A stretch of DNA of 64,000 nt. Origin: Falsiroseomonas sp. Lineage in GTDB: Bacteria > Pseudomonadota > Alphaproteobacteria > Acetobacterales > Acetobacteraceae. The stretch is taken from NCBI RefSeq assembly GCF_030695085.1, contig NZ_JAUYTS010000159.1, positions 1-64,000 on the forward strand, written 5' to 3'. Of this stretch, positions 56,630-64,000 are shown one piece after another. The translations under genes were made by a program, and so were the position numbers. The stretch's first letter is position 1. Every line of letters starts with the position of its first letter. Under the pieces are notes generated by a model that had not been told where the DNA came from, searched no databases, and saw only the letters and a program-made list of their open reading frames with translations.

Positions 56630-58300
56630 TTACGGCCGCCACGGCAGCGTCCCCGCCGGCAGCCGGCGCGCGGCGAGGGTGGCGGCGGCCATCAGCGCCG
56701 CGCTCAGCAGCAGCGCCAGGCAGGACACGGCGGCGGCCAGTGGCGACTGGCCGCTTTCCTGCAGGCTGAACACCAGGACCCCCAGCGTCTGCGTCCCCGG
56801 CCCGTATAGCAGGGAGGAGACGGTCACCTCATTCACCGCCGTCAGCGCCACCAATATGCCGCCGGCGGCCAGCGCCGGGGCCAAAGGCGGCAGGTGGATC
56901 GACCACAGCCGGCGCCACGGCCCGGCGCCCATGCCGCGCGCCGCATCCTCCAGCAACGGGTCCAGCCTTGCCGCCGCCGCCGCCGCCGGGCGCAGGGCGA
57001 GCGCCTGGAAGCGCGTGAGATAGGCGAACAGGATCAGCCCCAGCGTGCCGTACAGCGCGCCGCTGCCGGGCAACGACAGCACCACCAGGATGGCGGCCAC
57101 CCCGGTGCAGGCGCCGGGCAGCGCGTAAGGCAGGTCGGTCGCCGTGGCCGCCAGTCGCACCGGGCGGGCGCGCAAGGTCAGTGCGATGGGCAGCGCGGCG
57201 GCGGCCAGCAGCAGCGCGGCACCCGCCGAAAGCAGCAGCGAATTGGCGAAGGCGCGGCCGGTCTGCGCATCGGCCGCCACCGCCGCGCCGAAATGGCGCA
57301 GCGTGGCGGTGGTGGCGGTCAGCTCCATCCCCATCGCCGGCACCAGCGCCGCCGCCAGCAGCGCCAGCATCGGCACCGCGAGCACCACGAACAGATACAA
57401 CACAACCGCACCCAGCACCGCCGCCTGGCCCCGCGCGGGCAGCGCCAGCGGCGCGAAGGGCAGCCGCCCGGCCGAGGGCGCGCGCCGTGCCGCCAGGGCC
57501 TGGAGCACCAGGGCCGGCGCCGCCATCACCGCCAGCAGCAGCGCCAGCGCCGCGGCCTCCGCCAGTGAAGCGGTGCCGCCGGAGGACAGCCGCTGCCAGA
57601 TCAGCACCGGCAGCACGGTGAAGCGCGCCGGAATGCCGATCAGCGCGCCAACGCCGAAATTGCCGAGTGCGGCGACATAGGCGAGCCCGGCGCCCGCCAG
57701 CAGCCCCGGCGCCAGCAGCGGCCAGACCGCGCGGCGCAAGGCGGCCTCCGGCGCGGCGCCGAGGCCGCGTGCGGCCAGCACCACCTCACCGGGCACCCGG
57801 CGCAGCAGGGCGGCGACGGCCAGCAGCACCAGCGGCGCCGATTGCGCGGCCAGCAGCAGCGCCATGCCGGTGGGCGAATAGATCGGGTTGGGCGTGCCGA
57901 TCGGTGGCGCGAGGCCTAGCGCCAGCAGCAGGGGGGAGGCCGGGCCGCCGGCCTGGATCCAGCCCAGCGCCATCACCTGCGCCGGCACCAGCGCCGGCAG
58001 CACGGCGCAGAAGATCAGTACGCGCCGCCCCGGCAGGCCGCGCAGCAGCAAGGCCCAGGCCAGCGCGCCGCCGATCAGCGTGGCCAGCGCGGCGGCGGCC
58101 AGGGACAGGGCGAGGGATCGCCAGGCAGCGCGCCAGATCGCCGGGTCGGCCAGCGCCCCGGCCACCACCGTGCCGCCCAGCGCCTCCGCCAGCAGGCGCA
58201 GCAGCGGAATGGCGCCGACCAGCAGCAGCCAGCCGAGCGACAGGCCCGCAATGCCACGCCCCAGGCCCTGCCCGGGGACGTGATCCTGATCCCGAGTCAA
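56630..58300 (-). CDS. Iron(III)-type ABC transporter permease (FbpB-like), two-domain
   Basis: 556 residues from a TTG at 58300. Two copies of the binding-protein-dependent permease domain, about 12 helices. EAA-like loops occur in ARGLGAAPEAALRRAVWPLLAPG and DAARGMGAGPWRRLWSIHLPPLAPAL. This double layout is typical of FbpB/AfuB. It is translated with the binding protein (16-base gap). No ATPase gene (FbpC) is near, so the pump must borrow one or be encoded elsewhere. Confidence 0.9.
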   Translation of the reverse strand: MTRDQDHVPGQGLGRGIAGLSLGWLLLVGAIPLLRLLAEALGGTVVAGALADPAIWRAAWRSLALSLAAAALATLIGGALAWALLLRGLPGRRVLIFCAVLPALVPAQVMALGWIQAGGPASPLLLALGLAPPIGTPNPIYSPTGMALLLAAQSAPLVLLAVAALLRRVPGEVVLAARGLGAAPEAALRRAVWPLLAPGLLAGAGLAYVAALGNFGVGALIGIPARFTVLPVLIWQRLSSGGTASLAEAAALALLLAVMAAPALVLQALAARRAPSAGRLPFAPLALPARGQAAVLGAVVLYLFVVLAVPMLALLAAALVPAMGMELTATTATLRHFGAAVAADAQTGRAFANSLLLSAGAALLLAAAALPIALTLRARPVRLAATATDLPYALPGACTGVAAILVVLSLPGSGALYGTLGLILFAYLTRFQALALRPAAAAAARLDPLLEDAARGMGAGPWRRLWSIHLPPLAPALAAGGILVALTAVNEVTVSSLLYGPGTQTLGVLVFSLQESGQSPLAAAVSCLALLLSAALMAAATLAARRLPAGTLPWRP

Positions 58301-58316
58301 TGTGGGGGCGAGCGCC

Positions 58317-59321
58317 TCAGCCGCTGATCAGGGTGGCGAAGCGCCGCAAGATCTCGGCCTGCTCGGCGGCGGCGCGGGCGGCATCCAGCGGCATGATGCG
58401 GATCGACTTCGGGTCCGGGAAGCCGGCGGGCGGCGCCACCTCCGGGTCGATCGGCAGGAAGCCCTGGCGGGAGGCCAGCTGCTGGCCTTCGCGCGACAGC
58501 AGGAAATCCAGGAAGGCGATCGCCGCCGGCGCGTTGCGGGTGGTGGACAGGATCGCCGCCGGCTCGGTGATGGCGGAGACGCCGTCTTCCGGGAAGACGA
58601 AGCGCACCGGGGCGCCCTTGGCGGCCTCGCGGATCGGCAGATAGTCGATGGCGATGCCGAAGGCGCGCTCCGCCCCGGCGACGGCCTGCATCACCGGGCC
58701 ATTGCCGCCGCGCGCCTGCACGCCCTGCGCCACCAGCTTTTCCACATAGGACCAGCCGAGCGCCGGGTTCTGCACCAGCGCCGTGACATGGATGGCGGCT
58801 GCGCCGGATACGGCCGGCGAAGGCATCGCCACCTGGTTGCGCGCGCGCGGGTCCAGCAGATCCGTCCAGGTCTTCGGCACGAAGGGTGCGCGGGTGTGGT
58901 GGACGATGCCGGTGGTGATCAACTTGGTGGCGAAGTAGCCGCGCGCCGCATCCACCTGGGCCGCCGGGGTGCCGCCGAGCTGCACCTCCGGGCTCGGCCG
59001 CAGCCGGCCTTCGGCGCGCAGGCCCTCGAAGGTCAGGCTGTCGGCCAGCAACAGCACATCGGGGCGGGGCTGGCCGGCGGCGATCTCGGCGCGCAGGCGG
59101 GTCATGATCTGGCCGGTGCCGGCGCGGATCCATTCCACGGTGACGCCGGGACGGCGCGCCCGGAAGGCTTCCACGGTCTGCGCCGCATCGGGTTCGAGCT
59201 GCGAGGTATACAACACCAGCGTGCCGGAGACGCCGCCCTGCGCCAAAGCCGGACTGGCCAGGAACCGGTTGGCGGCGATGCCCGCCGCGGCCAGGCCGAA
59301 ACTCCGCCGGTGTAGTGCCAT
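58317..59321 (-). CDS. Iron(III)-type ABC substrate-binding protein (FbpA-like)
   Basis: 334 residues with GGGGAAA upstream. Signal peptide ALHRRSFGLAAAGIAANRFLASPALAQ; mature part with LVLYTSQLEPDAAQTVEAFRARRPGVTVEWIRAGTG, GIAIDYLPIREAAKGAPVRFVFPEDGV and FPDPKSIRIMPLD. It belongs to the FbpA/putrescine-like binding protein cluster. Paired iron-coordinating tyrosines are not obvious, so the ligand may be something else, such as phosphonate, thiamine or iron-chelate. Confidence 0.9.
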   Translation of the reverse strand: MALHRRSFGLAAAGIAANRFLASPALAQGGVSGTLVLYTSQLEPDAAQTVEAFRARRPGVTVEWIRAGTGQIMTRLRAEIAAGQPRPDVLLLADSLTFEGLRAEGRLRPSPEVQLGGTPAAQVDAARGYFATKLITTGIVHHTRAPFVPKTWTDLLDPRARNQVAMPSPAVSGAAAIHVTALVQNPALGWSYVEKLVAQGVQARGGNGPVMQAVAGAERAFGIAIDYLPIREAAKGAPVRFVFPEDGVSAITEPAAILSTTRNAPAAIAFLDFLLSREGQQLASRQGFLPIDPEVAPPAGFPDPKSIRIMPLDAARAAAEQAEILRRFATLISG

Positions 59322-59395
59322 CGTTTCCCCGCTGCATGAAACCCGATGCCGATCTAGAGCGGCCGGTGCAGATCGGGCAGGGGGGCTGTGTGAAG

Positions 59396-59418
59396 TTCCT
59401 GTGGCTTTTTTTCAGGAA
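59396..59418. other. Small inverted repeat upstream of the binding-protein gene
   Basis: TTCCTG/CAGGAA (59396-59401 with 59413-59418) around a run of seven T, about 75 bases before the gene start on its strand. Either a terminator of the leftward hypothetical gene (59486) reading in, or an operator; it is short. Confidence 0.3.
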
Positions 59419-59485
59419 AGCCCGGGCGGGCCGGCAAAAGCTGAGGTCCCGCCACCCCCTGCCGCCCGCCCGCCCGGGCCGCGGC

Positions 59486-60136
59486 TCACGGAGGGGTCAT
59501 GAAATTCGCGGTGGCGCTGGCGCGGCCGATCAGCGACTGCATCTCCGGCGCCTCATGCCCATCCACCGCGGTCAGCGCCTCCATCGGGCAGAAATACTCA
59601 TGCGGCGCGGGCATCTGGGACTTGGCGAAGCCGAGGTAATGGCGCGCCTTCAGACCATACAGCACCCGTACATCGCGCACCGGCAGTACCAGCGGCTCCG
59701 TCGGCGCTTCGCGCAGCAGGCGGATCAGGCGCCAGCGCGGCGTCGGGTCCTCGGCGCCGACGCGCTCCATCATCCAGCGTAGCGGGCAGACCACCAGCAA
59801 GGACCCGGTGGAGGGGGCAAAGCGCGCCCGCTTGTCTTGGAGGTTGGAGATCGAGCCGCAGGCCTCGATGCACAGGATATCCGCATAGCGATCCGCCGGG
59901 TCGGGGCTGAAATGCAGCCACAGCCCGTCCGGGATGGTGCGGTAGGTGTTGGTGCCCGGCAGCTTCAGGAAGGGCTGCGCGCCAAGGGTGAGTTCCCCGG
60001 GCCGGCCGCGCAGCCAGGTGCCGGGCTGTTTCGGGGTGCGGGTGATTCCGGGCGGAAGCTGCGGCCAGAGGCGCAGGCGATTGCGGACGAGTTCGTCGAG
60101 TTCCTTGCCGGAGCCCAGGCGTAGTGGTTCGCTCAT
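59486..60136 (-). CDS. Hypothetical protein
   Basis: 216 residues from ATG 60136, not recognised. EPLRLGSGKELDELVRNRLRLWPQLPPGITRTPKQPGTWLRG, ILCIEACGSISNLQDKRARFAPSTGSLLVVCPLRWMMERVG and RVLYGLKARHYLGFAKSQMP are distinctive. The middle (ADILCIEACGSISNLQDKRARF) hints at a nuclease- or restriction-like fold but I cannot support it. AGGGGA lies 11 bases upstream. It is preceded by an unusual 417-base region. Confidence 0.75.
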   Translation of the reverse strand: MSEPLRLGSGKELDELVRNRLRLWPQLPPGITRTPKQPGTWLRGRPGELTLGAQPFLKLPGTNTYRTIPDGLWLHFSPDPADRYADILCIEACGSISNLQDKRARFAPSTGSLLVVCPLRWMMERVGAEDPTPRWRLIRLLREAPTEPLVLPVRDVRVLYGLKARHYLGFAKSQMPAPHEYFCPMEALTAVDGHEAPEMQSLIGRASATANFMTPP

Positions 60137-60553
60137 TTGGTTTAGGTCCCCTGTGGATATCAACCCTACGTAGATAGATTCCCTGAACTGCGCGGGAGTT
60201 CAAGGCGAAAATTCAGGGTTTCTTAAGAAAGCACCCGTCCGGGTTGCAGAATCGCCCAGGTTGCGCGGAAGGCCAGAGGGGCGGCAGGGGGCTTCGCCAA
60301 GCGGGCGAAGCTGTCGCGCAATTGCACCGCAGGATTTTTCCACAGGCTTTCAATTGCTTGCGCCAAGCCCGCAATTGCACCGCGCTGAATCTCCTGGTCG
60401 CAGAACGGTCTGTGGCCCGCGATGCGCCGGTAGCGATTTTTTTGCGGGGTTCAGCCGCGGCAGGCCCCTGCGGGCATGAAAAAGCCCCGCGCGGCAGGGC
60501 CGGCAGGGCTTTTCGGTGGCCTCAGGCGCGGGGCCGGGTGGCCCCGCCGCAGC
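60137..60553. other. Long intergenic region with clustered CAATTG and palindromes
   Basis: 417 bases without a plausible gene. Contains TGAACT/AGTTCA (60184-60189 with 60197-60202), the palindrome TTTCTTAAGAAA (60219-60230), a direct repeat GCAATTGCACCGC (60318-60330 and 60371-60383), three CAATTG sites at 60319, 60351 and 60372 spaced 32 and 21 bases, and near-matches to DnaA boxes (TGTGGATAT at 60152, TTTTCCACA at 60336). The gltA terminator lies at its right end. Its role is unknown. Confidence 0.55.
60480..60513 (-). terminator. gltA intrinsic terminator
   Basis: AAAAGCCC/GGGCTTTT (60480-60487 with 60506-60513) with a GC-rich interior that folds further. On the gltA strand it is followed by a T-rich tail, and on the other strand by TTTTC, so it may work both ways. 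Confidence 0.75.
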
Positions 60554-61858
60554 TCAGCGGGCGGCGACCTTCACGTAATCGCGCTGCGCCGGGCCGGTGT
60601 AGATCTGGCGCGGGCGGCCGATGCGCTGCGAAGGATCCTCGATCATCTCCTTCCACTGGCTGACCCAGCCCACCGTGCGCGCCACGGCGAAGATCACCGT
60701 GAACATGCTGGTCGGGATGCCCATCGCCTTCAGGATGATGCCCGAATAGAAATCGACGTTCGGGTACAGCTTGCGGGAGACGAAGTACTCGTCCTCCAGC
60801 GCCACCTTCTCCAGCGCCATGGCGAGGTCGAGCAGCGGCTCGTCCTTGATGCCGAGCTCGGACAGCACCTCGTGGCAGCTTTGCTGCATGATCTTCGCCC
60901 GCGGGTCGAAGTTCTTGTACACGCGGTGGCCGAAGCCCATCAGCTTCACGCCGGAGTTCTTGTCCTTCACCTTCTCGATGAAGGAGGGGATGTTGTCGAC
61001 GTGGCCGATCTCGCCCAGCATCTTCAGCACCGCCTCATTCGCGCCGCCATGCGCCGGCCCCCAGAGGGCGGCGATGCCGGCGGCGATGCAGGCGAAGGGG
61101 TTGGCGCCGGTGGACCCGGCCAGCCGCACGGTCGACGTGCTGGCATTCTGCTCGTGGTCCGCGTGCAGGACCAGGATGCGGTCCATCGCCTTGGCCAGCG
61201 TCGGCGAGACCTTGTATTCCTCGGCCGGCACGGAATTCAGCATGTGCAGGAAGTTGGCCGCGTAGGACAGGTCGTTGCGCGGATACACGAAGGGCTGGCC
61301 CTGGCTGTACTTGTAGGCCATGGCGGCGATGGTCGGCACCTTCGCGATCAGGCGGAAGGCGGCGATCTCGCGCTGGTGCGCGTCGTTGATATCCAGGTTG
61401 TCGTGGTAGAAGGCGGCCAGCGCCCCGACCACGCCGCACATGATCGCCATCGGGTGCGCGTCGCGCCGGAACCCGTTGAAGAAGTTGCGGATCTGCTCAT
61501 GCACCATGGTGTGGTAGGTCACACCCTTGCGGAACTTGGCCAGCTCCGCCTCGGTCGGCAGGCTGCCATTCATCAGCAGGTAGCAGACCTCGATGAAGTC
61601 CGAATTCTCGGCCAGCTGTTCGATCGGATAGCCGCGATACAGCAGCACGCCCTCATCGCCATCGATGAAGGTGATCTGGCTCTCGCAGCTCGCAGTCTCG
61701 CCATAGCCCGGGTCGAAGGTGAACACGCCGAGGTCGGCGTAGAGCTTGCGGATGTCCACGACATCCGGGCCGAGTGATCCCTTGAGGATGGGCAGGCTGG
61801 TACTGCGGTTGGAGCCGTCGAGTGTAAAGGTGACGGACCCGTTGGCCGTGACGGTCAT
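60554..61858 (-). CDS. gltA: Citrate synthase (type II, hexameric)
   Basis: 434 residues from ATG 61858 (GAGGAAG upstream). Condenses acetyl-CoA and oxaloacetate, the entry to the TCA cycle. Catalytic residues are in [17 protein letters not shown] (His near 269), [14 protein letters not shown] (His near 309) and NVDFYSG (Asp). The N-terminal [21 protein letters not shown] extension marks the type II, NADH-regulated form of Gram-negative bacteria. Confidence 0.97.
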   Translation of the reverse strand: MTVTANGSVTFTLDGSNRSTSLPILKGSLGPDVVDIRKLYADLGVFTFDPGYGETASCESQITFIDGDEGVLLYRGYPIEQLAENSDFIEVCYLLMNGSLPTEAELAKFRKGVTYHTMVHEQIRNFFNGFRRDAHPMAIMCGVVGALAAFYHDNLDINDAHQREIAAFRLIAKVPTIAAMAYKYSQGQPFVYPRNDLSYAANFLHMLNSVPAEEYKVSPTLAKAMDRILVLHADHEQNASTSTVRLAGSTGANPFACIAAGIAALWGPAHGGANEAVLKMLGEIGHVDNIPSFIEKVKDKNSGVKLMGFGHRVYKNFDPRAKIMQQSCHEVLSELGIKDEPLLDLAMALEKVALEDEYFVSRKLYPNVDFYSGIILKAMGIPTSMFTVIFAVARTVGWVSQWKEMIEDPSQRIGRPRQIYTGPAQRDYVKVAAR

Positions 61859-61941
61859 GGCTTGCTTCCTCGCAGGCAGGGGGCTCTCAGGCATACACAG
61901 GTGACGGTTGCCTTACTCGCGCCACCGTTATGGTGCGGCGC

Positions 61942-61971
61942 AAGATAGGAGCCTGTCCGCCCCCTTGGCAA
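61942..61971 (-). promoter_or_regulatory. Probable gltA promoter
   Basis: On the minus strand TTGCCA (61966-61971), an 18-base spacer, then TATCTT (61942-61947). A small CACC/GGTG stem lies at the expected start of the transcript. No operator is obvious. The start codon is 84 bases downstream. Confidence 0.5.
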
Positions 61972-62080
61972 CTTAGGCTCGGATCAAGACTGCTTTCGCG
62001 TGAAGGATCGGTATATCCATGGGGCACGCATGGGGCATGCGCGGGACGCGATGGCCCGGCGCCGGCATGAATCCACAGGC

Positions 62081-62584
62081 TCAGTTGCGGCGGCGCCAGG
62101 CGTCCGGGCGGGTGAAGTTGCCGGCCCAGAGGCCACGGCCGGCCAGCCGCGCCTCCGTCTCCACCAACCGCATCGCCACATCATCATCCGCATAGGCGAG
62201 TGCCCAGCCGGCGGTGACGAGGCCGGTGTTCAGCTCCGCCCCGCCCGCGGTGCAGCGGCCAAGCCCCCGCCCGAAACGGTCCCGCCCATGCACCCGGCAC
62301 AGCACGGACCGGCCATTGACCAGGCGTGACAGCGCCTCCGCCGCCGCCGCGCCGCAATCGAACCAGCGACCGGCGGCGTCGGAGCAGGATTGGCCGCGTT
62401 CCGGCGCATCGATGCCGGACAGGCGCAGCGTGCGGTCGCCGAGGCGCAGCGTATCGCCATCCACCACCCGGACCTCGGCGGCCAGCGCCGACCAATCCTG
62501 TTCCCGGGGGGCGGACCCCATCAGGTCGGGCGGCAGGCCGATGCCGGACAGGCCGGCCACGATCAGCACGCCGGCGAGGGCCAT
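62081..62584 (-). CDS. Secreted or membrane-anchored thermonuclease-like protein
   Basis: 167 residues from ATG 62584; an upstream GTG at 62647 would add a basic N-terminus (RRRRIFRPAPAPRRLRAPL) making a better membrane anchor. The hydrophobic stretch ALAGVLIVAGLSGIGL is followed by the staphylococcal nuclease-like domain: VRVVDGDTLRLGDRTLRLSGIDAPERGQ (Asp/Arg/Glu set) and HGRDRFGRGLGRC. Degrades nucleic acids in the periplasm or outside the cell in this family. It ends in a basic tail. Confidence 0.88.
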   Translation of the reverse strand: MALAGVLIVAGLSGIGLPPDLMGSAPREQDWSALAAEVRVVDGDTLRLGDRTLRLSGIDAPERGQSCSDAAGRWFDCGAAAAEALSRLVNGRSVLCRVHGRDRFGRGLGRCTAGGAELNTGLVTAGWALAYADDDVAMRLVETEARLAGRGLWAGNFTRPDAWRRRN

Positions 62585-62748
62585 CAGCGGCGCGCGCAGA
62601 CGGCGTGGAGCGGGGGCGGGGCGGAAGATGCGGCGGCGTCGGAACACGGATTGAATGCAGCTCGGCTGGGGCAAGCTACGGGTAACCCATGCACAGCAGG
62701 GCGCGCAACCCATTCATTTTCTTAAATATTAGGTCAGGAACCGGGCGT

Positions 62749-64000
62749 TCAGCCTTGATTCCAAAAGGCTTCAGTCGAGAGGAGGTCGCCCCAGGCCTTG
62801 GCAGCCCGGGACCTTGCGCGGCGCGACCGGGCCAGCACCCACCCCTCCGCCACCCCGGCCGCCCAGGCCCCTGTGCCATGGGACTCGCCTGCAACCAGGG
62901 CGCGAGCCACGCTGGCGTCATTCGCCAAACCGAACTGTTCCTGCGTCTCCGCCAGCCGTTCCAGGAAGCGGCGGCTTCGCTTGCGGCCGAACAGGGGGGC
63001 GAACAGCTCCGCCAGGTAGCGCAGCCGCTTGCCGTGCAGCCGCAGCGCGTGGAATTCGGCGTCGGGCAGGTCGGCGATGTCCTCCCCCACCTCGGTCATC
63101 CGGCGCCAGGCCTTGGACAGCATGTGGCTGGCCAGGTCCTCCAGTGGCGCGTCGCGGCGCGCCGCGGCCTTGGCGTTGTCCTCCGCCCGCCAGGGATGCT
63201 CGAGGTCCAGCGCCACGCCATCCCACACCAGTTGCCGGAAGGCCGGGCTGGCCAGCAGGCCGCGCAGCGCCTCGTAGCCCGCGGCGCGGTGGCGCTGCCC
63301 GGCCTCCAGCAGCGCCGCGATCCGCGGCTCGCCCGGCAGCGCCTCGGCCAGCTCGGCGCCGAGGCCGGCCAGGAACACATCCCAGTCCCGCGCCGGGCCG
63401 AGCGTGCGGGCCAGGCCCTTCAGCCCCTGGTCGAAGCGGCGCAGCGCCGGGGCATCGGCGGCGGGCCGGAAGGCCTTGAGCGCGGAGCGCAGCCGGCGCA
63501 GCGCCACGCGCATCTGGTGCACGCCGCTGGGGTCTTCCCCCGCCACGGCCACCGGGGTGTGCCACAGCAGTACCTCCAGCAGATGGCCGATGACGCCGCG
63601 CAGAGCCGCCTCCACGTCGAGATCAGCGGCCAGGCGCGGCGCGCCCAGCCGGCGTGGGCGCAGCTTGTCGTGCCGGGCGAAGGCGCGGGCTTCCTCGGCC
63701 AGGCTGGCGCGCGGCGGCAGCAGCGGCAGCGCGCCGGCCAGGTCCCGCATCGTCTCCAGCACCGCCGCCGGTGGGCCGGTCAAGGTGAGGCGGGCAACCG
63801 GGCGCTCGGCTGCCTCCACCCGCAACGTGCCGTACAGCAGGCTGGCTTCCACCGCGCCGGTCAGCGGCACGCTGACGCGCCGGCCGGTGAAGGCCGAGAG
63901 CGGCAGCAACGCGGCGCCGCCCGCCGCCGCCGGGACGGCATCCGGTGCCAGGCTGTCCAGCACGGCTGACGGGCTGCCCGGGCGCCAGGGCGTATCCGCC
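62749..64000 (-). CDS. CHAD-domain protein, probably CYTH-CHAD (runs off the right edge)
   Basis: The frame is open to the end of the window, so the true start is beyond 64000; a GTG at 63963 is only one possible internal start. The visible C-terminal 300 residues are the CHAD helical domain with its conserved His/Arg/Lys set: EDPSGVHQMRVALRRLRSALKAFRP, ARDWDVFLAGLGAEL, ALRLHGKRLRYLAELFAPLFG. The preceding 100 residues (VARLTLTGPPAAVLETMRDLAGALPL) look like the end of a CYTH domain. CHAD proteins bind polyphosphate; CYTH acts on triphosphates. Confidence 0.85.
   Translation of the reverse strand, partial: ADTPWRPGSPSAVLDSLAPDAVPAAAGGAALLPLSAFTGRRVSVPLTGAVEASLLYGTLRVEAAERPVARLTLTGPPAAVLETMRDLAGALPLLPPRASLAEEARAFARHDKLRPRRLGAPRLAADLDVEAALRGVIGHLLEVLLWHTPVAVAGEDPSGVHQMRVALRRLRSALKAFRPAADAPALRRFDQGLKGLARTLGPARDWDVFLAGLGAELAEALPGEPRIAALLEAGQRHRAAGYEALRGLLASPAFRQLVWDGVALDLEHPWRAEDNAKAAARRDAPLEDLASHMLSKAWRRMTEVGEDIADLPDAEFHALRLHGKRLRYLAELFAPLFGRKRSRRFLERLAETQEQFGLANDASVARALVAGESHGTGAWAAGVAEGWVLARSRRARSRAAKAWGDLLSTEAFWNQG

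Noticed and set aside
59322-59485. Fur box ahead of the iron-type binding protein gene
   Set aside because: No GAGAATGATTCTC-like palindrome is present in this interval; only a short TTCCTG/CAGGAA repeat.
60184-60202. LexA box (GAAC...GTTC)
   Set aside because: Alphaproteobacterial LexA sites are direct repeats GTTC-N7-GTTC; this is an inverted GAAC-N9-GTTC with the wrong spacing.
60137-60400. Possible replication origin (AT-rich palindrome and DnaA-box-like TGTGGATAT and TTTTCCACA)
   Set aside because: Only two imperfect boxes, wide apart, no AT-rich unwinding element, no dnaA, hemE, parAB or gidA nearby.

Overview
The window is a stretch of a very GC-rich (about 70%) alphaproteobacterial chromosome. 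Gene content points to the Acetobacteraceae (Roseomonas-like): a ppx/gppA - rlmE - guaB - rsmB - guaA neighbourhood, orphan Bug/TctC solute receptors, a tartrate-dehydrogenase-like enzyme, an ELM1-family protein, an HWE-type histidine kinase and a CHAD-domain protein. Family placement is inference from gene content; no rRNA gene is present.

Region 1 (1-3626) is the end of an integrated genomic island. It holds the start of a ParB-like gene, a 138-residue unknown protein translationally coupled to an ArdC-type antirestriction protein, an AlpA/Xis-like DNA-binding protein and a P4-type tyrosine integrase. The integrase abuts the 3' end of guaA, a known island integration site; the far end of the island is outside the window. 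The ParB-like and ArdC genes are preceded by near-identical hairpin leaders, and a nonamer repeat cluster lies at the integrase promoter.

Region 2 (3627-12424) is core: guaA, a GNAT enzyme, rsmB, a small secreted protein, guaB, rlmE, a small HTH protein, a Ppx/GppA phosphatase and tRNA-Gln(CTG). Region 3 (12458-29413) holds an HWE sensor kinase, an ArsC/Spx-like protein, an M20 hydrolase, a nucleotidyltransferase, a CPA2 cation antiporter with a frameshift, a cupin, a Bug receptor, the nrdA-small ORF-nrdB operon, a SCO-type copper chaperone, a methyltransferase, a polyprenyl diphosphate synthase and a class III aminotransferase.

Region 4 (29567-43706) holds a molybdopterin sulfoxide/N-oxide reductase, a PhoX phosphatase preceded by a Pho-box-like repeat, another Bug receptor, a MetE-like protein, a peptide-type ABC importer without ATPases, a toxin-antitoxin pair with a frameshifted ParE toxin, pyrE, an ELM1-like protein, msrQ and a DUF1185 protein. 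Region 5 (43814-53030) has the tartrate/malate dehydrogenase, mgtE, a small gene under a Fur-box-like operator, a six-PAS hybrid histidine kinase with a divergent response regulator, and a MscS-type channel. Region 6 (53186-64000) has an Asp/Glu racemase-like protein, a TRAP receptor, two divergent TauE/SafE permeases, an iron-type ABC permease and binding protein, an unknown protein, gltA, a secreted nuclease and a CHAD protein running off the right edge.

Two themes stand out. Short tandem repeats with 12- or 15-bp units (always a multiple of three) sit at gene ends, often across the stop codon. Convergent gene pairs are usually separated by a short perfect GC-rich hairpin. Three regulatory sites fit the gene they precede: Pho box/phoX, Fur box/small ORF, NrdR-like box/nrdAB. 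No insertion sequence, CRISPR array or rRNA operon was seen.
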